Below are positions 1-6,176 of a stretch of DNA of 13,058 bases, piece by piece. Numbering within the stretch: the first letter of the stretch is position 1; every line of letters starts with the position of its first letter. The position numbers and the translations under genes are program-made. The stretch is from an uncultured Eggerthella sp. GTDB taxonomy: Bacteria > Actinomycetota > Coriobacteriia > Coriobacteriales > Eggerthellaceae. The notes beneath the pieces were generated by a model. That model searched no databases. It saw nothing but the letters and a program-made list of their open reading frames with translations, and had not been told where the DNA came from. The DNA lies in contig UQML01000043.1 in the NCBI GenBank assembly GCA_900542265.1, positions 1 to 13,058 on the forward strand. Direction: 5' to 3'.

Positions 1-49
1 ATCTACACCCTAGAGTTCGTCGGCAGCGTCAGATGTGTATAAGAGACAG
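1..49 (+). other. Illumina Nextera adapter, sequencing artefact
   Basis: These bases are the end of an Illumina P5 oligonucleotide and not genomic DNA. Bases 1-8 (atctacac) are the P5 tail. Bases 9-16 (cctagagt) are an 8-base i5 index, which I recall as Nextera XT S516. Bases 17-30 (tcgtcggcagcgtc) are the read-1 primer site. Bases 31-49 (agatgtgtataagagacag) are the 19-bp Tn5 mosaic end. All parts are in the correct order with no mismatch to the adapter as I know it. The contig therefore ends at base 50, and anything translated across this point is chimeric. Confidence 0.98.
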
Positions 50-363
50 GGCGATACCAACGTGGTGTTGTCAGTTTCTTGATCTTCGGAGAGCTGAATG
101 GTGAACTCTTGAAAGCCTTGCGGGTCAACTTCGCGCATCGCAATCTCAGCGACGTGTGCTGCAGGGGGCTCTTCGCTACTTAGGCGCACGACAAACGCAT
201 CAAGCGCATCAGCCTCGGCTTCTGCGTGAATGATGACACCCTCAATGTCGTTCAAAATCCAACCCGTTACACCCATCTCGTGCGCCAGCCTAAACACAAA
301 GGGGCGGTAACCCACCCCTTGTACTATGCCAGAAACGGTTATTTCAAGTGCTTCTGTACTCAT
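50..363 (-). CDS. hypF: HypF N-terminus (acylphosphatase domain), truncated by contig end
   Basis: HypF is the carbamoyltransferase that makes the thiocarboxamide precursor of the cyanide ligands of [NiFe]-hydrogenase. Only about 105 residues are present, out of roughly 750 in the family. They form the acylphosphatase-like domain: the signature GIVQGVGYRPFV at residues 12-23 contains the catalytic Arg20, and Asn38 lies in WILND. The segment TTLVSP at the end of the genomic part matches the linker that precedes the HypF zinc-finger region, which is why I prefer HypF over a stand-alone acylphosphatase of about 90 residues. The reading frame continues into the adapter and appears to stop at base 10 with a tail CLLYTSDAADEL; that tail is translated adapter. 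ATG at 363 is preceded by an AAGGAA ribosome site. The gene follows pgi with a 69-bp gap. If the call is right, the organism probably has a [NiFe]-hydrogenase. Confidence 0.85.
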
Positions 364-432
364 ACGGTATTCCTTATATTAGGTAGTCCTTACGTTCTGC
401 ATCCGTAAGTAGTTTTTCGTTATTTCGCGACC

Positions 433-2151
433 TTATCGCTGTTTCGCAACCCCTTTGCGCAACGCCTTGGCAAGCGCACGCAGCGTGATAGCGGAATTGT
501 CAGGAAGATGGACATGCAAGCAGCGACGACCACGGTCAGAGAGAATAGAAAAGTCACCAAGCGCCTGTGCTTTTGCAAGCGCACCTAAGCTGTCAGCACG
601 AGGGTCCTCAACTTCAATATCGCGCGTTTCCTCAGCCGATATCACTAAGAACACACCTTCATTAGGACCACCCTTGTGAAGCTGGCCGGTTGAATGTAAG
701 TAGCGCGGACCAATTTCCAAACAGGACGCCACGCCATAGCGATCGGACAAACTGTGGCGCACTTCTTCCATGGCTTCACGACGTCCTTCTCCCGTAAAGG
801 GCAAAAACGCGTTAATCGAGAAAAAGTCACCAGGCTTAATGGACTCAAGAAGCGCATTAATTGCTTCATCAAGCGTGTGCCTAAACATGTAGGGTTCAAG
901 CGCCTTAGAAACATGAACTTCTACCTTGCCCACCGAAACGCCTTCGATACCCTCTTGGACAAACGTAGGATCAGGAGCCCCATCGGCAAGAATAGAAAGC
1001 ACCTCCGTTTTTGCCACCTGAACGTCAGGCTGATCAAACGGGCACACTTTCATGAGATAGCCCACCATGGCAATGGCGTACTCCCACATCACAAAGTGCT
1101 CGGCCAAGTCATAGACCGTCTCAACGGTGAAGTCAAGCTGCGGGATAGCGGGATTAATGAACTCGAGGGACTTGTGGAAGTTCTCGCGCTCATCCCAAAG
1201 GTCAGTCTTGGTGTGATACACAATGACCGTTCTATCCCCCGGGTCATCAGAAAGCGTTAGGCTATCGACCTCAATGTTAGGCAAAATGCCCTGGCCTTCT
1301 TTACCCAAAGACTCAGCAACAAGCTGCTCAATCCACAGACCCAGAACACGACCGCGCTTTGGAGACAGGAACGAGAATTTATCGCGTCCACGCTGGAGGT
1401 TGTCATACAAAAAGGATGCCAAAACAATGGCAGGATTATCAATCGAATCACTTGCGCAGGCATTCTCCGCTACGCGTGCTCGATCCATCAGCGTCCCCAG
1501 GTTAATGCCCACGCATGCTGCGGGCACAAGACCAAAGACGGAAAGCGCCGAATAGCGTCCACCCACGGCAGGCTCACCGTTAAAGACCTTCATCCAGCCT
1601 TTGTCGTTTGCCTTCTTCTCAAGATCAGAACCCGGATCCGTGATAGCAATAAAGTGATCACCCAACTCGTCTTCGGAGAGCTGCGAGGCCAAGAACTTCT
1701 CGACCGCCTCGGTTACGAGCGAAGGCTCAATCGTGCCGCCTGATTTGGACGATTGAATGACAAGCGTCGTCCGCGGATCACATTCAGCCAAAATCGCGCG
1801 CATACGCACGGGGCTCACCGAGTCGAGCGTCTTAAAACTCACCTTGTTGGAATCAACTTTGTTGTACTTGGTGAGCGTCATGGGCGCTTGCGTCGATCCA
1901 CCCTGCCCAATCAACAGCACCGTCTTAATGCCGCGCGCTTCCATCTCCTGAGCGAAGGATTCAATGTCGGCGATGGGGTACGGCGGATTCGTAGCAAGTT
2001 GCGTCCAACCCATGTAATTGCGAGCAAATTCTTCTGCATTATCAGAGAAGTTGTACAACGTTGCATCTTTTGCATGAATTCTGCTGGCAACGTTTTGAGC
2101 GATGAGTTCATCGGCTGAAGGATAGCGATTACTCTCTATGGTCTCAATCAT
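433..2151 (-). CDS. pgi: Glucose-6-phosphate isomerase, transaldolase-associated (Tal-Pgi) type
   Basis: The predicted cytosolic enzyme (about 572 residues) interconverts glucose-6-phosphate and fructose-6-phosphate in glycolysis. It has two SIS-type sugar-phosphate domains: IGQGGSTQAP and IQSSKSGGTIEP in the first, with VGGRYSALSVFGLVPA between them. The LGKEGQGILP segment probably carries the catalytic Glu, and STGQLHKGGPNEGVFL the C-terminal Lys. The PDVGGRYS-like, GPRYLHSTGQLHKGGP and NAFLP motifs are those of the isomerase half of bifunctional transaldolase/isomerase proteins, but no transaldolase half is attached here. A TTG at 2157 would extend the protein by two residues, but the AAGGA ribosome site abuts that TTG. 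It lies six bases before ATG 2151, so I chose the ATG. Transcription probably starts near 2253 from the promoter described separately. Confidence 0.93.
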   Translation of the reverse strand: MIETIESNRYPSADELIAQNVASRIHAKDATLYNFSDNAEEFARNYMGWTQLATNPPYPIADIESFAQEMEARGIKTVLLIGQGGSTQAPMTLTKYNKVDSNKVSFKTLDSVSPVRMRAILAECDPRTTLVIQSSKSGGTIEPSLVTEAVEKFLASQLSEDELGDHFIAITDPGSDLEKKANDKGWMKVFNGEPAVGGRYSALSVFGLVPAACVGINLGTLMDRARVAENACASDSIDNPAIVLASFLYDNLQRGRDKFSFLSPKRGRVLGLWIEQLVAESLGKEGQGILPNIEVDSLTLSDDPGDRTVIVYHTKTDLWDERENFHKSLEFINPAIPQLDFTVETVYDLAEHFVMWEYAIAMVGYLMKVCPFDQPDVQVAKTEVLSILADGAPDPTFVQEGIEGVSVGKVEVHVSKALEPYMFRHTLDEAINALLESIKPGDFFSINAFLPFTGEGRREAMEEVRHSLSDRYGVASCLEIGPRYLHSTGQLHKGGPNEGVFLVISAEETRDIEVEDPRADSLGALAKAQALGDFSILSDRGRRCLHVHLPDNSAITLRALAKALRKGVAKQR

Positions 2152-2217
2152 AAACAATCCTTGATAGTCTCAATGACTTTACGTATACAACGTGAGGGGT
2201 AAAAAATCTATTCCCTT

Positions 2218-2265
2218 GGGTCTTTTTAGGTCTTTCCAGGTCTTTACCTATAAACGGATATTATA
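2218..2265 (-). promoter_or_regulatory. Candidate pgi promoter with 10-bp phased leader repeats
   Basis: A consensus -10 box (TATAAT on the minus strand) occupies 2260-2265, about 110 bases before the pgi start. I see no good -35 at the usual spacing; the nearest sequence (GTGATT, 2283-2288) is weak and overlaps the stop codon of the upstream ATPase gene. Just downstream of the expected start site, TCTTT (plus strand) recurs at exactly 2221, 2231 and 2241, inside longer similar decamers. Three same-face sites one helical turn apart could be an operator. This is inference from spacing only. Confidence 0.45.
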
Positions 2266-2284
2266 GCCCATCGCCCGTATGCAA

Positions 2285-3670
2285 TCACGCAATAGCGTCA
2301 CCAAACACAGGCGGTGACACATGGATCCCGTCAAGCGCCTGCTCGCAATCGCGCTTCAAACAAAAAGTCATATAGAGCGGCAAATACCATATCGTCTTTC
2401 CAGCTCTTTGTGCAGATGAAAGATTAGCTTCGCTCAATACAAGCGCATACGGGATTTCATAATCATCAGTTCCCAATAAGTTATTGAGAGCTACATGAAG
2501 CTTGTAATCTTTCCCTGATTTCACTTCAATAGGAATAACGTTTCCCTGTGGCGATTCAAACAGAAAATCAACTTCGCCCTTTCGATTATTGCGATAATAG
2601 TACAGACAAGGAACAAACGTATTGAGTTCTTGCGCAACGATATTTTCATATACAGCACCATAATTTGCCGATGGTGAGCCTTGCAATACATCCAAAGCGC
2701 TTGCTACAGGAAATTGCGAAATCAAAAGCCCCGTATCAGAATCATAAAGTTTAAATTTGCTTCTCTCCTTCGTACGAATCAAAGGTCTTTTTGGTTCTGA
2801 CACGCAGTACGTTGGTAATGCAACAGCTGCGTCAATAAGCCATACAACTTCATCTTCATAACGCCCATAAGACGCATACTTCTGAAGATTTTTAAAAATA
2901 AACCGCTTATTCTCTTTATCAAGTTCACTCGGAATTCTGTCATACACTTCTCTAATTTTTGGCGATGAGGCTGACGTGGCATATTGAGAAATATCTTCCT
3001 TGTACTGTCTAACAATACTCAATTGCTGTTGCCGTACCTCATTGAGCGAGTAGTTTGAATCTAAGTATGTTTGAATTACTTGAGGCATTCCGCCAAACAC
3101 AAGGTAGTCTCTAAAAAGCTGCACCAATTGATTGTGGAGACCTTCATCGAGAGGTGTTTTTTGTTTATAGGCTTCATAGACAGTATCGAGAAGACTCTCT
3201 GGTACACCTAAAGCCCAGGCAAATTCTTCAAAATCAAGCGGGTACATATCCTCTATTTGCACATAGCCAACCGGAAAAGAACGAAATCCTTTTAATTCTG
3301 TACCAAGCATTGATCCTGACGCAACAAGACTAAATTGACCATCTTCTACAAGATATTTCACTTGCGTAATGACATCAGGTGCTTTTTGTATTTCATCAAA
3401 AAACAGTAGCGTGTTTTTTGTAATACTTTTTTCTCGTAGAAGAGATAGACGTTCTATTACCTCTTTAGCATTATGAGCACCCACAATAAGCTCTCGTGCA
3501 TTTTCATCACGCAAAAAATCTACCTCGACAAGGTCTTGATATTCATTGCGAGCAAACTCTCTTACCAGAAATGTTTTTCCTGTCTGCCTAGCTCCAAAGA
3601 GCATAAAGGCTTTAGCGGACTCACTCTGCTTCCATTCGAGTAGCTTCTTATACATTTTTCGCTTAAGCAC
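2285..3670 (-). CDS. AAA-type ATPase with DUF4143 domain (paralog 1)
   Basis: This 461-residue protein is a full-length member of the ATP-binding/DUF4143 family, whose cellular role is generally unknown. Walker A is GARQTGKT at 26-33 and Walker B is LLFFDEIQ at 88-95. The motif SLVASGSML resembles a sensor-1 strand, and MYPLDFEEF follows in the usual place. The C-terminal DUF4143 part ends with a PD-(D/E)xK-like core: D368 in GEVDFLF, then E382-V-K384 in IPIEVKSG. The nuclease-like triad is therefore intact, unlike in the neighbouring paralog. The start is GTG at 3670, five bases after an AGGAG ribosome site; the internal ATG at 3655 has none. No signal peptide or membrane segment is evident. 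The gene is preceded by an array of 32-bp iterons. A regulatory, toxin-antitoxin-like or defence role is possible, but nothing in the sequence decides it. Confidence 0.85.
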   Translation of the reverse strand: MLKRKMYKKLLEWKQSESAKAFMLFGARQTGKTFLVREFARNEYQDLVEVDFLRDENARELIVGAHNAKEVIERLSLLREKSITKNTLLFFDEIQKAPDVITQVKYLVEDGQFSLVASGSMLGTELKGFRSFPVGYVQIEDMYPLDFEEFAWALGVPESLLDTVYEAYKQKTPLDEGLHNQLVQLFRDYLVFGGMPQVIQTYLDSNYSLNEVRQQQLSIVRQYKEDISQYATSASSPKIREVYDRIPSELDKENKRFIFKNLQKYASYGRYEDEVVWLIDAAVALPTYCVSEPKRPLIRTKERSKFKLYDSDTGLLISQFPVASALDVLQGSPSANYGAVYENIVAQELNTFVPCLYYYRNNRKGEVDFLFESPQGNVIPIEVKSGKDYKLHVALNNLLGTDDYEIPYALVLSEANLSSAQRAGKTIWYLPLYMTFCLKRDCEQALDGIHVSPPVFGDAIA

Positions 3671-3725
3671 AAATACTCCTAGAGTTTAAAGATGTATTAC
3701 ATACCACGAGAACTATAAGGCCTTC

Positions 3726-3881
3726 TTTTAGTTCAGCATAACGCTAATACCTTCGTTTTAGTTCATTAATGCTATTAAAACAGAAAGATTTCAGTGTTTC
3801 TTGCTAATAACACAGAAACTTTTTGTTCATTTATGCTATTAACACAGAAAAAAATCTGCTGTTTTTACTAAAAACACAGAA
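3726..3881 (-). repeat. 32-bp iteron array upstream of DUF4143 ATPase 1
   Basis: The stretch between the two ATPase genes is built of repeats. On the plus strand the core gctattaacacagaaa and its variants starts at 3771, 3803, 3835 and 3867, which is exactly every 32 bp. The left half, ttttagttcattaat, recurs at 3756 and in modified form at 3821, and a more diverged copy (ttttagttcagcataacgct) starts at 3726. The AACACAGAAA half-sites are partly opposed by TTTC-GTGTT halves, giving loose dyads. The array ends about 55 bases before the GTG start of the ATPase at 3670, where an operator would be expected. I found no convincing promoter in it. Confidence 0.8.
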
Positions 3882-3896
3882 TTCCGGGATCCTCCG

Positions 3897-5135
3897 TTAG
3901 CAATCTAATAGCCACTCACGTATTCCCATGATCTTTACGCCTGATGGTGTAACTCCTCTCCGCCATTCATCCAAAGTAAGAATTGTTTTAGGAAACGAGT
4001 CCTTAATTGCTTCCAACGGAGCAATCTCGCGTTTATAAACCCCTTCATCAAGAAGCGATGTGGTGATTTGGAAGTATTCTTTACTTCCTCCACGTTTTGC
4101 AACAAAATCGATTTCCGCTTCTTTCATAACTCCAACAAACACTGCATATCCCCTGCGTTTCAGTTCCATGAATACAATGTTTTCGAGCTGGAAACCAAGA
4201 TCAGCACCAGAGAATCCATTGGGAAGATTTCTAAATCCAGTATCTACAGGATAAATCTTCTTCATTGGTCTCAATACTTGTTTACCTAACAAGCCCTCTT
4301 GGTCACAAGAATAGAGAGCAAATGCTTTCTCTAATGCTGTTAAGTAATTATCGATGGTCTCAGACTTTACTTTTCTTCCCATGCTAGTAAGAGAATCAGA
4401 GATTTTCTTACTAGAAAACAATGAGCCAGATGTTGAGCAGACGTATTTAATAAGCTTTACAAGGAGGTCATAATCACTAATACGCGCGCGTCGTGCAACA
4501 TCGTTCATGATTACCGCGTCAAAAAGAGTAGCCAGCTCATCTCGTTTTTCCTGATCTTGCGAAAAGGATAATTCGAATAGCCCTGGCATACCCCCATAAG
4601 TTAGAAACGTACGAAGCAATTCATTTTCATCTGTTGGATAATCATCGGATAACTTTGCAAATCCCTTGTATTCAAGAAAAGACAGCGGATAAACTTCGAT
4701 TTGCTCATACCTACCAGCTAAAAATGTTGAAAGATCCGAGGATAGGACATAAGCGTTTGAGCCAGTTATAAAAACGTCTACGCCAGTTTTCGTATGAAGC
4801 TGCCTAACTACTTTTTCCCAAGAGGTAACCTCTTGGATTTCATCCAAAAAAACACGGAAAGGATAATCAGGATTCGAAACAGCCATAGCTTGAAAAAGTT
4901 CAGACAGAAGCCACTCAGCATCAGGATTGATAGGCATCCCGAATTGATCAAATTTTCTATAAAAGATATTCTGCGCTGGAAAGCCCTCACCAAGCATACG
5001 CTTGGTGAGCATATGCAGTAAGGTAGATTTCCCGCAACGTCGAATCCCCGTAAGTACCTTTACGTTCGAAGTGCCAACGCTCTTATCAAGCTTCTTATCA
5101 TAGAGAGGACGGGGTACAGAATTCGAATTTATCAT
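3897..5135 (-). CDS. AAA-type ATPase with DUF4143 domain (paralog 2)
   Basis: A 412-residue cytosolic protein of the COG1373-like ATPase/DUF4143 family. Walker A is GIRRCGKST at 30-38 and Walker B is FRVFLDEIQ. VFITGSNAYVL is a sensor-like strand, followed by a VYPLSFLEY motif. The C-terminal nuclease-like core reads EAEIDFVA then YFQITTS, so the usual ExK lysine position is replaced and catalysis is unlikely. I chose ATG 5135 because an AGAAGGA ribosome site lies seven bases upstream. The frame stays open to an ATG at 5246, but that extension runs through the candidate -10 box and three palindromic repeats and is very probably not translated. The protein is only distantly similar to paralog 1, and its upstream motif is quite different. 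Its function is unknown. Confidence 0.85.
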   Translation of the reverse strand: MINSNSVPRPLYDKKLDKSVGTSNVKVLTGIRRCGKSTLLHMLTKRMLGEGFPAQNIFYRKFDQFGMPINPDAEWLLSELFQAMAVSNPDYPFRVFLDEIQEVTSWEKVVRQLHTKTGVDVFITGSNAYVLSSDLSTFLAGRYEQIEVYPLSFLEYKGFAKLSDDYPTDENELLRTFLTYGGMPGLFELSFSQDQEKRDELATLFDAVIMNDVARRARISDYDLLVKLIKYVCSTSGSLFSSKKISDSLTSMGRKVKSETIDNYLTALEKAFALYSCDQEGLLGKQVLRPMKKIYPVDTGFRNLPNGFSGADLGFQLENIVFMELKRRGYAVFVGVMKEAEIDFVAKRGGSKEYFQITTSLLDEGVYKREIAPLEAIKDSFPKTILTLDEWRRGVTPSGVKIMGIREWLLDC

Positions 5136-5154
5136 GCTGCTATCCTTCTTATAA

Positions 5155-5254
5155 TTTCCTTTCCAGCGGAAATTATAATTCAGAATTGTAAAGTTTTCCA
5201 CTGCAACGGAAATTCCTAACATTTTCAGCAAAGTTTTCCGCTGCATCGGAAATT
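5155..5254 (-). repeat. Three TTTCC-N-GGAAATT palindromes at 40-bp spacing (operator array of ATPase 2)
   Basis: Three 20-bp imperfect palindromes begin at 5155, 5195 and 5235, which is exactly 40 bp or about four helical turns apart. The plus-strand cores are tttcctttccagcggaaatt, tttccactgcaacggaaatt and tttccgctgcatcggaaatt. The outermost copy has perfect TTTCCG/CGGAAA arms. The two outer copies also share flanking aagt and cc bases. A -10 consensus (minus-strand TATAAT, 5172-5177) touches the copy nearest the gene, and the middle copy sits where the -35 should be. A protein bound to these sites should block transcription of the ATPase starting at 5135. Confidence 0.85.
5172..5177 (-). promoter_or_regulatory. 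Candidate -10 box for DUF4143 ATPase 2
   Basis: The minus strand reads TATAAT here, 37 bases before the ATG at 5135. The expected -35 position falls inside the middle palindrome and is a poor match (TGGAAA-like), as in promoters that are tightly controlled by an operator. Confidence 0.5.
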
Positions 5255-5266
5255 CCAGCTCTCAAC

Positions 5267-5299
5267 CTCGAGACTCAAATCTCAAACTTGAGTCTCGAG
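5267..5299. repeat. Perfect 12-bp inverted repeat downstream of the SDR gene
   Basis: CTCGAGACTCAA at 5267-5278 is matched by its exact reverse complement at 5288-5299 around a 9-base loop. It lies 29 bases after the stop codon of the SDR gene and just before the ATPase 2 palindrome array. Neither strand has a U-tract after the stem, so it is not a classical intrinsic terminator. It could still stop or stabilise the SDR transcript, or be another protein-binding site. Confidence 0.75.
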
Positions 5300-5328
5300 C
5301 ATAAAACCTGGAGCCCGAAACAAGCGAG

Positions 5329-6111
5329 CTACACCAAAAGCCATCCGCCTTCAGCATAAAGGACTTGGCCCGTAACATAGTCAGCCGCATCGCTTGCTAA
5401 AAAGAGTACACAATTGGCGATATCATCCTTCGTCGCACGACGTCCCAAAGGCAACTTCTCGCACAAAGCACGTTCGCGCTCAGGATCAGCGTAGAGCGCA
5501 GCATTCATATCGGTCGGAGTCGATCCCGGACCAACCGCATTCACACGAATCCCATCAGGGCCCAACGCGCGTGCAAGCGTCTTGGTAAGCGTCACGACAC
5601 TCGCCTTAGAAATGTTGTAGAGCAGATTGTTGGGAATATATGTCACGCTCGAAACCGATGCCATATTCACAATCGCGCCCGGCGTCTGCTGCCGCTGATG
5701 ATAGCCGGCAAACCATTGCGCGCAAAAAAGCATTCCTCTCACGTTGGTATTCATCACCTGGTCATAACGCTCCGGCGTGATCTCGGACAAATCCTCACTC
5801 GTCATAATGCCTGCGTTATTAATTAATATGTCGATGTGGTCGTAGAGCTCTGCAACACGTTCAAAGAAAAGCGGAATGGCATCGGTATCATCAAGATCAA
5901 GGGCAAAGGCATGCACGGTTGGTGCAAGTTCAGGTGAACCTTCCCATGCAGAGAGGAGTTCTGCTTCAAGCTCATCGAGTCTCTCAGAAGACTTACGACA
6001 GACCACCACATGTGCACCTGCTTGCACAAAGCGTTGGGCGATGCGTTTTCCAATACCGCGGCCACCGCCCGTTACCACTACTACCTTTTCTGTAAAATCG
6101 TAGGTGATCAT
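5329..6111 (-). CDS. Short-chain dehydrogenase/reductase (SDR), classical type
   Basis: This 260-residue NAD(P)-dependent oxidoreductase has the full classical SDR layout. The Rossmann nucleotide motif TGGGRGIG is at 14-21 and the structural NNAG at 98-101. The catalytic tetrad is Asn123, Ser152, Tyr165 (YNISK) and Lys169. RVNAVGPGSTPTDM forms the post-catalytic turn and YVTGQVLYAEGGW the C-terminal segment. Arg39 after the second strand hints at NADPH preference, which is inference. It resembles the FabG/3-oxoacyl-ACP reductase or glucose 1-dehydrogenase branch, but the substrate cannot be read from sequence. ATG 6111 follows a GAGG ribosome site. Its 5' end, including the leader, is duplicated at 7982-8046, which places an AlbA_2 module between the two copies. 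No other enzyme of a pathway is next to it. Confidence 0.9.
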   Translation of the reverse strand: MITYDFTEKVVVVTGGGRGIGKRIAQRFVQAGAHVVVCRKSSERLDELEAELLSAWEGSPELAPTVHAFALDLDDTDAIPLFFERVAELYDHIDILINNAGIMTSEDLSEITPERYDQVMNTNVRGMLFCAQWFAGYHQRQQTPGAIVNMASVSSVTYIPNNLLYNISKASVVTLTKTLARALGPDGIRVNAVGPGSTPTDMNAALYADPERERALCEKLPLGRRATKDDIANCVLFLASDAADYVTGQVLYAEGGWLLV

Positions 6112-6124
6112 TTTCCCTCGATCT
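6060..6124. repeat. 65-bp direct repeat, left copy (SDR start and leader)
   Basis: This segment covers the first 17 codons of the intact SDR gene and 13 bases of its leader. It aligns without gaps to 7982-8046 at an offset of 1922 bp, with six mismatches by eye (about 91% identity). The mismatches are mostly in the coding part. The similarity fades on both sides. Together the copies flank the AlbA_2 gene at 6177-7694 and its tandem-repeat array. Confidence 0.85.
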
Positions 6125-6176
6125 CCTTCTCTTGCTTATTCACATCTATCCAAATACTGCCGAAAGTTCACGCCCA

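Noticed and set aside
10..49. Completion of a short 117-residue acylphosphatase with its own stop codon
   Set aside because: The stop and last 12 residues fall in the sequencing adapter; the genuine frame is cut at base 50.
389..417. Hairpin CTTACG-N9-CGTAAG followed by a T-run on the plus strand, between pgi and hypF
   Set aside because: The stem is only 6 bp, and the T-run is on the strand opposite to both genes, so no terminator role can be supported.
754..1260. Plus-strand frame of 168 codons inside pgi
   Set aside because: It is fully antisense to a strongly supported gene, matches no family and has no ribosome site; the same holds for other plus-strand frames in the window.
3771..3881. 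CRISPR array
   Set aside because: The unit is one continuous degenerate iteron with no constant repeat alternating with unique spacers, and there are no cas genes.
3880..3893. Adjacent EcoRI and BamHI sites (gaattccgggatcc) that look like a cloning linker
   Set aside because: It differs from the usual polylinker, is flanked by natural repeats and a gene end, and there is no vector sequence nearby; treated as chance.
5136..5246. N-terminal extension of DUF4143 ATPase 2 to ATG 5246
   Set aside because: It translates the palindrome array and the -10 box, while ATG 5135 has a well-placed AGAAGGA site and begins where family similarity begins.
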